Source of the DNA: Maribellus comscasis
GTDB taxonomy: Bacteria; Bacteroidota; Bacteroidia; Bacteroidales; Prolixibacteraceae
Length of the DNA: 64,000 nucleotides
Direction of reading: 5' to 3'
Assembly: GCF_009762775.1 (NCBI RefSeq)
Contig: NZ_CP046401.1
Span: 3,906,001 to 3,970,000 of the forward strand
Below are positions 43,985-52,457 of this stretch, one piece after another (position 1 is the stretch's first letter; every line of letters starts with the position of its first letter). The position numbers and the translations under genes are program-made. The notes beneath the pieces were generated by a model. That model was not told the origin of the DNA. It saw only the letters and a list, made by a program, of their open reading frames with translations, and searched no databases.

Positions 43985-44186
43985 GTTTTCGTTTACTTTC
44001 ATTGTGACCTGGAACCAGGTGTTTCCGTTAGCGTTACCGGAAAAGTACAACATAAACTTCAAAAAAAAAAATAATATTGCATATGTCTTTTAACATATTC
44101 GGAGGTTTGAACTCACGTAAGCCTTATTAGGCTTTAGCTCTTACGAAGAATAAAGGCTGAAAAATAAATTATAATTTTTAATTTTT

Positions 44187-44921
44187 TTATACCCTTTTGG
44201 AGTATTTCCTGAACCAACTACGCAGTTTCATTTTTAAAACTCCCCATAAAGCTTCGTTAAAGATTCCTCCGCTCATTTTAGAGGTGCCTTCTTGTCGGTC
44301 AGTAAAAACAATAGGAACTTCAACTATATTAAAACCAAATTTATATGCGGTAAATTTCATTTCAACTTGAAATCCGTATCCAATAAGTTTAATTTTTTCA
44401 AAATCAATGGTTTCCAAAACTTTTCTACGGTAGCATTTAAAACCCGCGGTGGTGTCTTTTACGTTCATTCCAGTTACAATGCGAACATACATTGATGCAA
44501 AATAAGACATAAGTACCCTCCCAAGTGGCCAGTTGATAACGTTTATTCCCGATATATATCTCGAACCGATTGCCAGATCAGCACCATCTACCGCGGCCTG
44601 GTGTAATCTTTCCAGATCATCGGGATTGTGGGAAAAATCACAATCCATTTCAAATATATAATCATAACCGTTCTCCAAAGCCCAATTAAAACCTGCAATA
44701 TAAGCCGTTCCTAAACCCAGCTTTCCTTTTCTTTCAAGAATGTGTAATTGTTTTGGGAACTCTTTCTGTAATCTTTTAACAATGAGAGCTGTTCCATCGG
44801 GAGAATTGTCTTCAACAATCAATAGATGAAATGGTACATTTAGCGAAAAAACTTTTCGCACCATTTTTTCCACATTTTCTTTTTCGTTATAAGTTGGAAT
44901 AATTACAAGGTTCTTCGACAC
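44187..44921 (-). CDS. GT2 glycosyltransferase, polyprenol-phosphate mannose synthase-like (Dpm1-like)
   Basis: Family 2 glycosyltransferase of 244 residues. Sequence landmarks of the Dpm1 group: LVIIPTYNEKENVEKMV at the start, LLIVEDNSPDGTALIVKRLQ, the metal-binding EMDCDFSHNPDDL (about 95-107), LAIGSRYISG and the C-terminal VPIVFTDRQEGTSKMSGGIF. It would transfer a sugar (mannose or similar) from a nucleotide sugar to polyprenyl phosphate at the inner face of the membrane for use in glycoprotein or envelope glycan synthesis. No C-terminal transmembrane helices, as in the soluble subgroup. Divergent from the sigma-54 activator at 45164; no functional tie to susC is evident. Confidence 0.9.
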   Translation of the reverse strand: MSKNLVIIPTYNEKENVEKMVRKVFSLNVPFHLLIVEDNSPDGTALIVKRLQKEFPKQLHILERKGKLGLGTAYIAGFNWALENGYDYIFEMDCDFSHNPDDLERLHQAAVDGADLAIGSRYISGINVINWPLGRVLMSYFASMYVRIVTGMNVKDTTAGFKCYRRKVLETIDFEKIKLIGYGFQVEMKFTAYKFGFNIVEVPIVFTDRQEGTSKMSGGIFNEALWGVLKMKLRSWFRKYSKRV

Positions 44922-45163
44922 TTTGCTCTAAGTTTTGAATTCGTAAACGAAAATACACTTTTGTTGCTTAATAAAAATGTCTCAGGTTTAATATTTACTC
45001 TAAAAAAACTTAAAAAGTAGTGTACAGCTTTTTGGAAGAAGAACATGTTTTTAAAATTCAGGTTAAAAAAATGTATAAATGTCATTATTTAATTTGTTTT
45101 TATGTCATAAGTGTTCAATAATCTCCATTTTTGTAGAAGTTAGGTAGTAAAAGAATTGGTTAA

Positions 45164-46720
45164 ATGGAGATAAAATGCAGAAAAGCAGGTGACGAATGTT
45201 ATGGGCTAAGAGAGATGATCTTGCTCTTTGACATTAGTCAGCGTTTAATTCAAACCCGCCAACTCAAGGATGATTTACCCACCATACTTCGTATGATCGT
45301 AGAATATCTGGAAGCAGAACGAAGTTTTCTTTCAATTTTTAACAGGGAAAGTTCAAAAATTTACATTGAGGCAGCGTATGGACTTAGTTCTGCCCAACGG
45401 GCAAAGGGAAAGTACGAATTAGGTGAAGGAATTACAGGGAAAGTAGTTGAAATGGTTCGACCTGTTGTTATTGAAAAGATTTCAAAGTCCAGTTTGTTTT
45501 TGAATAAAACAAACCAGGAAATTCACAAAAACGGGAAAGAGCTTTCAATAATTTGTGTGCCCATTGTAGACAGTGCGAAAGTTGTTGGAACATTGAGCGT
45601 TGTCCGGGTTTATAATCCTCACATTTCTTTTGATGAAGACATTCGAATGCTAACAATCATAGGTTCTTTAATCGGGCAGGTAGTGCGGTACCGGCAGGAA
45701 AAGATGGAAGAACTGGAATTACTGAAACAAAAAAATCTTGAACTGGAGACAAAACTTTCAGGTATCAGGAATTTGAATATGATTGGGAATTCATCAAAGA
45801 TGCGTGATGTTTTTTCCTTGGTTCAGATGGTTGGGAAAACAAATTCTACTGTACTTATACGCGGAGAAAGTGGTGTTGGTAAAGAACTTGTTGCCGATGC
45901 CATTCACATGGCAAGTGCGCGAAACGATAAAACCTTTGTAAAAGTGAATTGTTCTGCCTTGCCCGAATCACTAATTGAAAGTGAATTATTTGGACACGAA
46001 AAAGGAGCTTTCACAGGAGCTGACTCACAAAGGAAAGGGAGGTTTGAACTGGCAAATAAAGGAACCATATTTTTGGATGAAATCGGGGATATTCCGCTGT
46101 CGGCACAGGTGAAAATATTGAGAATAATTCAGCAGCGACAATTTGAAAGACTGGGCGGAACTGAAACAATAAGTACCGATGTGCGAATAATTGCCGCAAC
46201 CAACCGTAATTTGGAAGAAATGATAAAAGACGGAGAATTTCGCGAAGATTTATATTATCGTATTAATGTTTTCCCGATTTTTATACCGTCGCTTCGCGAG
46301 CGCAGGAATGATATTCCATTGTTGGTCGATCATTTTATAGAAAAGTTCAACAAGGAAAATAATTCAAAAATTAAACGAATTACCACGTCCGCACTTAATA
46401 TGTTAATGGTATACTCGTGGCCAGGTAATATCCGCGAGTTGGAAAATTGTATTGAACGGGCCTGTATTTTAAGCAGTGACAATGTAATTCACAGTTACCA
46501 TTTGCCACCTTCGCTTCAAACAGCTGATTCAACAAATACTTCAGCCAAAGGAGGAATGATTTATACCGTCGAGCAGGTAGAAAAACAATTGATACGGGAA
46601 GCACTGACTTCGACCAAAGGCAACATTGTAAAAGCCGCGGAAAATTTAAAAATTACCGAAAGAATGTTGGGTACCCGGCTAAAAAAGTATAATATTGAAG
46701 CTTGGAGATTTAAAGTTTAA
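45164..46720 (+). CDS. Sigma-54-dependent transcriptional activator with GAF sensor domain
   Basis: Enhancer-binding protein of 518 residues in the NifA layout: GAF domain (about 25-175), a short coiled linker (about 185-202), AAA+ ATPase (about 210-435) with Walker A G234-E-S-G-V-G-K-E and the sigma-54 contact motif GAFTGA (281-286), and a Fis-type helix-turn-helix at the C-terminus (about 478-515; TKGNIVKAAENLKITERMLGTRLKKY). A near-consensus box CATTTTTG lies about 30 bases upstream of the ATG. The ligand of the GAF domain and its targets are unknown. An acetyltransferase gene follows after 27 bases and may be cotranscribed. Confidence 0.93.
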   Translation: MEIKCRKAGDECYGLREMILLFDISQRLIQTRQLKDDLPTILRMIVEYLEAERSFLSIFNRESSKIYIEAAYGLSSAQRAKGKYELGEGITGKVVEMVRPVVIEKISKSSLFLNKTNQEIHKNGKELSIICVPIVDSAKVVGTLSVVRVYNPHISFDEDIRMLTIIGSLIGQVVRYRQEKMEELELLKQKNLELETKLSGIRNLNMIGNSSKMRDVFSLVQMVGKTNSTVLIRGESGVGKELVADAIHMASARNDKTFVKVNCSALPESLIESELFGHEKGAFTGADSQRKGRFELANKGTIFLDEIGDIPLSAQVKILRIIQQRQFERLGGTETISTDVRIIAATNRNLEEMIKDGEFREDLYYRINVFPIFIPSLRERRNDIPLLVDHFIEKFNKENNSKIKRITTSALNMLMVYSWPGNIRELENCIERACILSSDNVIHSYHLPPSLQTADSTNTSAKGGMIYTVEQVEKQLIREALTSTKGNIVKAAENLKITERMLGTRLKKYNIEAWRFKV

Positions 46721-46747
46721 AAAAGCAAAAAGCAACAAACTGGGGTG

Positions 46748-47215
46748 ATGAGAAAAAGAATAGTTCAGGTTGATTTAAACGACAGAAGGCACTGCGATGC
46801 GTTGCTCCGGCTTTTAAATGATTATATGCTTGACGAAATGGGGATTGGAGAAGCAATGCCCACAGATTTGGGACCCAAAATCATTAACGGCCTGAAAAAT
46901 CATCCGGCATATATCGGTTTTTTTGTTTGTATTGACGACAACTTTGCTGCGCTTGCCAATTGTAACCTTAATTTTTCAACCTGGAAAGCTAAACCTTTAA
47001 TTAATATTCACGATTTTATCGTCTGTCCAAATTATAGAAAACTGGGCGTTGGTCTTTTTTTGTTGAATGAAATAGCAGTTTACGCAACAGAAAAAGGATA
47101 TTACAGGATAAATTTGGAAGTCCGGAACGACAATTACAAAGCTCAAAATCTTTACAGAAAGGCAGGATTTGAAGAATGTAATCCGCCAAATTATTTCTGG
47201 GAGAAAAAATTATAG
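46748..47215 (+). CDS. GNAT-family N-acetyltransferase
   Basis: Protein of 155 residues with a GNAT fold: acetyl-CoA binding segment HDFIVCPNYRKLGVGLFLLNEIAVYA (V-x-P-x-x-R-x-x-G-V-G, motif A, about 87-112) and the C-terminal RINLEVRNDNYKAQNLYRKAGFEE typical of motif B. An in-frame GTG lies one codon upstream of the chosen ATG. Follows the sigma-54 activator by 27 bases. The acetyl acceptor cannot be predicted; small-molecule amine or protein N-terminus are possible. Confidence 0.88.
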   Translation: MRKRIVQVDLNDRRHCDALLRLLNDYMLDEMGIGEAMPTDLGPKIINGLKNHPAYIGFFVCIDDNFAALANCNLNFSTWKAKPLINIHDFIVCPNYRKLGVGLFLLNEIAVYATEKGYYRINLEVRNDNYKAQNLYRKAGFEECNPPNYFWEKKL

Positions 47216-47254
47216 TATTTAGATTGTATAAATTTTTCGGAATTAATGAATTAA

Positions 47255-47830
47255 ATGTCTGGACAAGATTTTTTATTTAAGAACAACAAAGAAGTTTTTA
47301 AGGACATCTTTCTTGAATACTACCAGCCACTTTGTCATTTAAGTAGCTATTATATTGAAAATGAAGATGAAGCCAGAGGTATAGTACAAGAAGCCTTTAT
47401 AAAGTTGTGGGAACTTAGAAATGAGTTGGGGCAGGATTCTAACATAAAAAATTTTTTATTTACTCTTGTGAAAAATGGCAGTCTGAATGTTTTAAAACGC
47501 CGGAAAGTTCTTTTAAAACATCACAACAAGATAAGAGAAGCGGAAATTCACTATCAATTTGAAAGTTTGAGTAGAATTAACGAAGATTATCTGGAATTTA
47601 AAGAGTTAAAAGAAAAGATTGATGTTGCAATAAAAAATCTTCCTGAACATTGTCGTGTTGTTTTTGAAATGAGCCGGTTTAACGAACTGAAAAATCGAGA
47701 AATTGCTGAAAAAATCGGAATCTCGCAGAAAGCAGTGGAGGCCCGGATGACTAAAGCCCTCAAAATATTAAAAGATGAGCTAAAAGATTATTTGCCTGCA
47801 GTGTTTTTTATTGGCCTTTTTCTTCAATAA
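47255..47830 (+). CDS. ECF RNA polymerase sigma factor (PUL-type, sigma-70 family)
   Basis: Sigma factor of 191 residues. Region 2 near 15-85 (FKDIFLEYYQPLCHLSSYYIE, IVQEAFIKLWELRNEL), region 4 near 125-180 (NLPEHCRVVFEMSRFNELKNREIAEKIGIS). It forms a regulatory pair with the FecR gene 79 bases downstream and should drive the susC/susD operon from 49088 and perhaps the catabolic genes beyond. Only moderately similar to the sigma factor at 8772, so cross-talk between the two loci is not expected. Confidence 0.92.
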   Translation: MSGQDFLFKNNKEVFKDIFLEYYQPLCHLSSYYIENEDEARGIVQEAFIKLWELRNELGQDSNIKNFLFTLVKNGSLNVLKRRKVLLKHHNKIREAEIHYQFESLSRINEDYLEFKELKEKIDVAIKNLPEHCRVVFEMSRFNELKNREIAEKIGISQKAVEARMTKALKILKDELKDYLPAVFFIGLFLQ

Positions 47831-47909
47831 CTTTTTTTTTAAAAAAAAATACTTTTTGGTTAGGGTGTCCTTTTGTTTGATTGTTTATTTATAAAAAAAC
47901 AATCTGCTC

Positions 47910-48902
47910 ATGAATGAAGGCTTGTGGTTACATATTATCAAAGGGGAAGCCACTAATAAAGAAAAGGAGGAATTTTTCAATCAACTGAAAAATGATAAAA
48001 ACGAAGAGGAACTGTTTTATAAAGTAAAAAGTCTCTGGTTAAGAATCTCGATGCATCATGCCGATGCAGACGTTGATTCTGAGTTTGAAAATTTATGGCG
48101 AAAAATTAGAAAGGAAGAGAAGATAAAAACACGGGTAACAGGTGCAAAGATGTTCCGGTATGCAGCAGTTTTTATTTTACTGCTTGGCATCGGAGGTATC
48201 GCAGGTTATCTGGTTTCTCAGAAAAACCTTGACTATCGCGGACCGGGACTCCAAAAATATATCGCTACCCGGGGAAGTGTAAGTATTCTGGAATTATCTG
48301 ATGGGACAAAAGTCTGGTTGAATTCCGAGTCAGAGCTTACCTTTCGCGAAGATTACAAAAATAATCAACGCTATGCAGAACTTGCAGGAGAAGCCTATTT
48401 TGAAGTTACACATCGCGAAGATTGTCCGTTGATAGTAAAAGTTGGTAATCTTTTGGTTCGCGACTTAGGGACAACGTTTAATATCAAAGCATATCCTGAA
48501 GACAATTATATTGAAACATCTTTGGTAGAAGGTAAGGCTGATATTTTAGCTACTTCCGGAAAAAAGATAATTGAACTTGCCCCGGGCGAGAGCGCAATGT
48601 ATCATGTTATTGAAAAAAGGATGGAACTCCGGACAATCACTGATAATGTTTTATCGGCGTGGAGAGACGGAAAATTTGTTATTCGCGACCAGAGTTTGGA
48701 GGATATTTTTAAGGAACTCAGCCGTTGGTACGGCATAGAGTTTGAATTTCAAAATGATAAACTCAGGGATTACAGGTTTACCGGAAATATAAAAAAATCT
48801 ACTACTGTTTTGCATGTCCTAAAAGTTTTAAGGGCAGCCACCGATTTTAATTACAAAATTATTGAGAGTGTAGACAAGCCCGATATAGTTGTAGTTTATT
48901 AG
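47910..48902 (+). CDS. FecR-family anti-sigma factor
   Basis: Anti-sigma protein of 330 residues. Cytoplasmic N-terminus (about 1-80), one membrane helix (about 84-103), periplasmic FecR domain (about 115-215; LELSDGTKVWLNSESELTF), and a C-terminal DUF4974 domain (about 245-325; DQSLEDIFKELSRWYGIEFEF, RDYRFTGNI). Partner of the sigma factor just upstream and of the STN domain of the SusC that follows. A minus-strand terminator and predicted antisense RNA sit between this gene and susC. Confidence 0.93.
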   Translation: MNEGLWLHIIKGEATNKEKEEFFNQLKNDKNEEELFYKVKSLWLRISMHHADADVDSEFENLWRKIRKEEKIKTRVTGAKMFRYAAVFILLLGIGGIAGYLVSQKNLDYRGPGLQKYIATRGSVSILELSDGTKVWLNSESELTFREDYKNNQRYAELAGEAYFEVTHREDCPLIVKVGNLLVRDLGTTFNIKAYPEDNYIETSLVEGKADILATSGKKIIELAPGESAMYHVIEKRMELRTITDNVLSAWRDGKFVIRDQSLEDIFKELSRWYGIEFEFQNDKLRDYRFTGNIKKSTTVLHVLKVLRAATDFNYKIIESVDKPDIVVVY

Positions 48903-48977
48903 TTAGAATTTAATTTTTATTAAGCAGTTAAATGAATTTTAAAATTTAAAAGCCTATGAAGTAAATCTTACAAAATG

Positions 48978-49008
48978 AAAAAAACCGAGATGCTGTCAAC
49001 ATCCCGGT
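48978..49008 (-). terminator. Minus-strand intrinsic terminator between fecR and susC
   Basis: On the minus strand ACCGGGATG (49008-49000), 7-base loop, CATCTCGGT (48992-48984), then a run of T. One pair is G-U on this strand but A-C on the plus strand, as in the hairpin at 10507. A T-run also exists on the plus side, but 6 bases away from the stem, so weak action in that direction is possible. Confidence 0.75.
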
Positions 49009-49077
49009 CCACACTTTTTTGAAATTTTGGTTAAGGTAATTTGCCGATTACCAAAACCACATTATTAACAAATAAGC
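48978..49077 (-). ncRNA. Predicted cis-antisense RNA over the susC leader (DonS-like)
   Basis: About 100 bases, from a minus-strand TAATTTTG box overlapping the susC ATG (49088-49081) to the terminator at 48978. Position, orientation and size agree with the element before the susC at 10607 and with antisense RNAs described in Bacteroides fragilis PULs. Expression not shown. Confidence 0.5.
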
Positions 49078-49080
49078 AAA

Positions 49081-49088
49081 CAAAATTA
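49081..49088 (-). promoter_or_regulatory. Antisense -7 promoter box overlapping the susC start codon
   Basis: CAAAATTA on the plus strand is TAATTTTG (TANNTTTG) on the minus strand; its first T pairs with the A of the ATG, exactly as at 10600-10607. No good -33 TTTG is seen. Confidence 0.45.
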
Positions 49089-52000
49089 TGAAGAAAAAAC
49101 GATTTTTCCGAGCCGGTGTATGGCCTGGGATTAAGAAACTATTGGTAATCATGAAAATAACGACTTTATTATTGTTTTTTTCTGCAATGGCGATGGCTAC
49201 CGGAAGTTACTCACAAGATATCCGGTTTGATTTAAGTGTCAGAGATGCCTCTATCGTGCAAGTATTGGAAGAAATTGAAAAACAAACGGAATTCGGATTT
49301 TTGTTTAAAACAAATCAACTGAATCTGGATGAGCGATATACGCTCGATTTAAAAAAGGCCAAAATAGAAACGGTAATGAGTAAAATCCTCATTGGTGATC
49401 TCTATTCTTATCAAATAATGGATCGTATTATCGTCATTTCAAAACGGAGTACAGAAGTATCGACTAATGGAGATCAGAGCTCTGAGAAAGTTACCGGAAA
49501 GGTTACCGACAATAACGGACAGCCACTTCCCGGGGTTACCGTTTTGGTAAAAGGTACAACCAGCGGAACAGTTACCGATGTAGATGGGCAATACACTTTG
49601 TCTGATGTGCCCGAAGATGCAACACTGCAATTTTCATTTGTTGGGATGTTAACTCAGGAAATTGTTGTTGGAAATCAAACCTCGATTGATATTTCAATGA
49701 CAGAGGATGCGATCGGACTCGATGAAGTAATGGTTATAGGTTACGGTACTCAGAAAAAAGCGGATTTAACCGGCGCCGTTAGTGCTGTTCAGGGGGAAGA
49801 TCTGGCGAAAAAAATTGATGTAACGAATACCGCGACTGCATTGCAGGGAATGTCTCCGGGATTGACAGTTCAAAATTTCGCAGGAGAACCTGGTCGTGAA
49901 GATGTAAGAGTGAGAATAAGGGGAAATGGTACACTTAACAATTCAAATCCATTAGTGTTGGTTGATGGAATTGAACGTTCTCTGGCAACAGTTGAACCCG
50001 GTGATATAGAATCGTTAACTTTACTGAAAGATGCAGCTTCCGCTGCAATTTATGGTTCAAGGGCAGCAAATGGTGTTATTCTTATTACTACAAAACGTGG
50101 TGCAGCAGGTGCAACAACCGTTAACTATAGTTACAATGTTGGGGTGCAAAATATTTTAGGTTATCCCGAAAAAGCTGACACAAAAAGCTGGCTGGAACTT
50201 GACAACGATGCGTATGTTCACGCAGGATTGCCAGCCTTACATTCTCAAGAGCAAATTGATAATATTCTTGCTGGAACTAACATATATGAATATCCATGGG
50301 TAGATTATGAATCATATCTTTTCAATAAAAATGCAGTTCAGCAACGTCATAATGTAAGCATTACATCTGGTGGGGATTATGGTAAAATTTTTGCGTCAGT
50401 AAATTATCTCGATCAAGATGGTGCTATTGTCAATTTTAACAATAAACGTTTGTCAGCGAGAATAAATTCAGATTTATACATTACGGATAAATTGACTGCT
50501 AGCTTCAATATGAATTATATGAATAAAAAAGCCTCAGGTCCTGGCTTTACTGCTCAGCGATTGGTTCAGGCAATGCTTCACATTAACAGAGATATTGTTG
50601 GCAGATATCCGGATGGAACATACGATTTGGTTGGCGGACAATGGAATGCTATTGCTATGAGTGAAAATGGTGAAAGGTTATTGGATAGAGATGAAATTGT
50701 AAGTCAGGTAGGACTTGAATATAAAATTTTACCTTACCTTACTCTTAAAGGCGATGTCACTCTAAAATCATACTCACAACATGAATCTACCTTTATGAAT
50801 TCGCTTCAGGGTATGAGGAATTATTTAACAGGTGAACTGGTAACAGTTGGTGGCTGGTTTGCTACTAATAGTCTTACAGAAACACAGGAAAACACCAAGG
50901 AATGGAGTCAGAGAGCATACCTGAATTTTGACAAAAATTTTGGCAAACATGATGTTAAGGCGACTGTTGGATATGAAGGTATATCGAATAAATGGCTCGA
51001 TCTTGAAGGATACCGCCAGGATTTTTTCAACAACGATTTACGGGATTTAAGTGCAGGTGCAGCTAGTGCACAAGAAGGGAATGGATCACATACCGAATGG
51101 GCTCTCCAATCGTTCTTCGGAAGAGTTAATTACGCGTATGAAGACAAATATTTATTCCAGGCAAATGTTCGATACGATGGTTCTTCCAGATTTGCAGAAG
51201 GTAACAGATGGGGTATTTTCCCTTCATTCTCGGCAGGTTGGCGTATTTCTCAGGAGGGTTTTCTGCAGGATAACGATGTTATCACTAACCTGAGGCTTAG
51301 GGGATCATGGGGGCAATTAGGGAATCAGGATATCGGTCTTTGGAGATACCTGAACACATATGATCTTAATCAACCATATTCGTTCAATGGCAGTGTGGTT
51401 TCGGGGGCAGCAGTTACAACTGCCGGGAACCCGGACATTACCTGGGAAACAACAACAATGACCAACATTGGGTTTGACCTTGGCTTATTTAACAGTCTGG
51501 AAGTAGTTGCTGAATATTACTGGAACTTAACTACAGATATTCTGCTTAGTTTACCAATTGCGCCAACAACTGGTGTTGATCCTCCCACTCAAAATGCAGC
51601 ATCGGTTTCTAATAATGGTTATGAAATCTCTGTAAATTATTACAGCCCTAAAAGAAATGATGGTGGATTTGAATATTCAATTGGTCTTAATTTTTCTGAT
51701 GTAAGAAACAAAATTGAGGATTTGGCAGGAACGGGGCCTTACTTCCCTGATAAATTTACGGTTTGGCAAGAAGGTTATTCTATGACATCATTACGAGGAT
51801 TGAAATCGCCAGGAATATATAAATCGCAGGCTGATTTTGATAAGTATCCGGCAACAATAGTTCCCCAGGTCGGTATTGGTGATATTATTTATGAAGATTT
51901 AAATGGTGATGGTGTTATTACTCAGTCGATTTATCCTGATGGAGACCAATATATAATGGCAGACGAAGATCCGCATTATGAATTTGGTATAACTGCTTCA

Positions 52001-52432
52001 GCAACATATAAATCATTTGATTTCTCAGTATTCTTTCAAGGTGCATTGGAAAAGTGGCATACACTTGATGGCGCACTGATGGAAGGTCCAAACTGGGGGA
52101 ACTTTATTCCGAAGGTTATGACTGAAGAAACATGGGATCCTGAAAAAAATCCTGATGGAACATGGCCAATTGTGACTTATGGAAACAGTTGGAACCTTCA
52201 AGAATCTGATTTCTGGATTCAGGATTCAAAATATATAAGATTAAAAAGTGCTCAGTTGGGATATAACATCAGGCCTTCCAAATATATTTCCAATATTAGG
52301 GTATATCTGTCGGGTGAAAATTTATTGACACTTACACCTACAAAACTTTTTGATCCTGAAACACCAAGAGGTAGAAGTCAGTTCTTTCCCCACTCTAAAG
52401 TTGTAAGTGCTGGTGTAAATATTACTTTTTAA
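49088..52432 (+). CDS. SusC/RagA-family TonB-dependent transporter with STN signalling domain
   Basis: Importer of 1114 residues. N-terminal extension and signal peptide (ending ATGSYSQ, about 43), STN domain (about 46-120; IRFDLSVRDASIVQVLEEIEKQ), carboxypeptidase-regulatory-like domain (about 136-215), TonB-interacting DEVMVIGYGTQKKADLTGAV, plug with DIESLTLLKDAASAAIYGSRAAN, barrel, and a C-terminus ending VSAGVNITF. The STN domain matches regulation by the FecR/sigma pair upstream. susD follows after 16-25 bases. It probably imports the oligosaccharides processed by the oxidoreductase/DUF1080 cluster downstream. Confidence 0.95.
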   Translation: MKKKRFFRAGVWPGIKKLLVIMKITTLLLFFSAMAMATGSYSQDIRFDLSVRDASIVQVLEEIEKQTEFGFLFKTNQLNLDERYTLDLKKAKIETVMSKILIGDLYSYQIMDRIIVISKRSTEVSTNGDQSSEKVTGKVTDNNGQPLPGVTVLVKGTTSGTVTDVDGQYTLSDVPEDATLQFSFVGMLTQEIVVGNQTSIDISMTEDAIGLDEVMVIGYGTQKKADLTGAVSAVQGEDLAKKIDVTNTATALQGMSPGLTVQNFAGEPGREDVRVRIRGNGTLNNSNPLVLVDGIERSLATVEPGDIESLTLLKDAASAAIYGSRAANGVILITTKRGAAGATTVNYSYNVGVQNILGYPEKADTKSWLELDNDAYVHAGLPALHSQEQIDNILAGTNIYEYPWVDYESYLFNKNAVQQRHNVSITSGGDYGKIFASVNYLDQDGAIVNFNNKRLSARINSDLYITDKLTASFNMNYMNKKASGPGFTAQRLVQAMLHINRDIVGRYPDGTYDLVGGQWNAIAMSENGERLLDRDEIVSQVGLEYKILPYLTLKGDVTLKSYSQHESTFMNSLQGMRNYLTGELVTVGGWFATNSLTETQENTKEWSQRAYLNFDKNFGKHDVKATVGYEGISNKWLDLEGYRQDFFNNDLRDLSAGAASAQEGNGSHTEWALQSFFGRVNYAYEDKYLFQANVRYDGSSRFAEGNRWGIFPSFSAGWRISQEGFLQDNDVITNLRLRGSWGQLGNQDIGLWRYLNTYDLNQPYSFNGSVVSGAAVTTAGNPDITWETTTMTNIGFDLGLFNSLEVVAEYYWNLTTDILLSLPIAPTTGVDPPTQNAASVSNNGYEISVNYYSPKRNDGGFEYSIGLNFSDVRNKIEDLAGTGPYFPDKFTVWQEGYSMTSLRGLKSPGIYKSQADFDKYPATIVPQVGIGDIIYEDLNGDGVITQSIYPDGDQYIMADEDPHYEFGITASATYKSFDFSVFFQGALEKWHTLDGALMEGPNWGNFIPKVMTEETWDPEKNPDGTWPIVTYGNSWNLQESDFWIQDSKYIRLKSAQLGYNIRPSKYISNIRVYLSGENLLTLTPTKLFDPETPRGRSQFFPHSKVVSAGVNITF

Positions 52433-52457
52433 TAGTGATTAATTTAATATGTTTATT

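Larger units (their letters stand above)
43799..44186. other. Long leader/intergenic region between the glycosyltransferase and susC
   Basis: About 390 bases without a gene. It holds the plus-strand terminator-like hairpin at 43961-43983, a palindrome ACCTGG-AA-CCAGGT (about 44008-44021), an inverted repeat TTTCCG/CGGAAA (about 44023-44044), and a nested inverted repeat CGTAAGCC/GGCTT...CTTACG (about 44116-44146). The last may terminate the glycosyltransferase transcript; the others lie in the likely susC leader. Confidence 0.5.
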
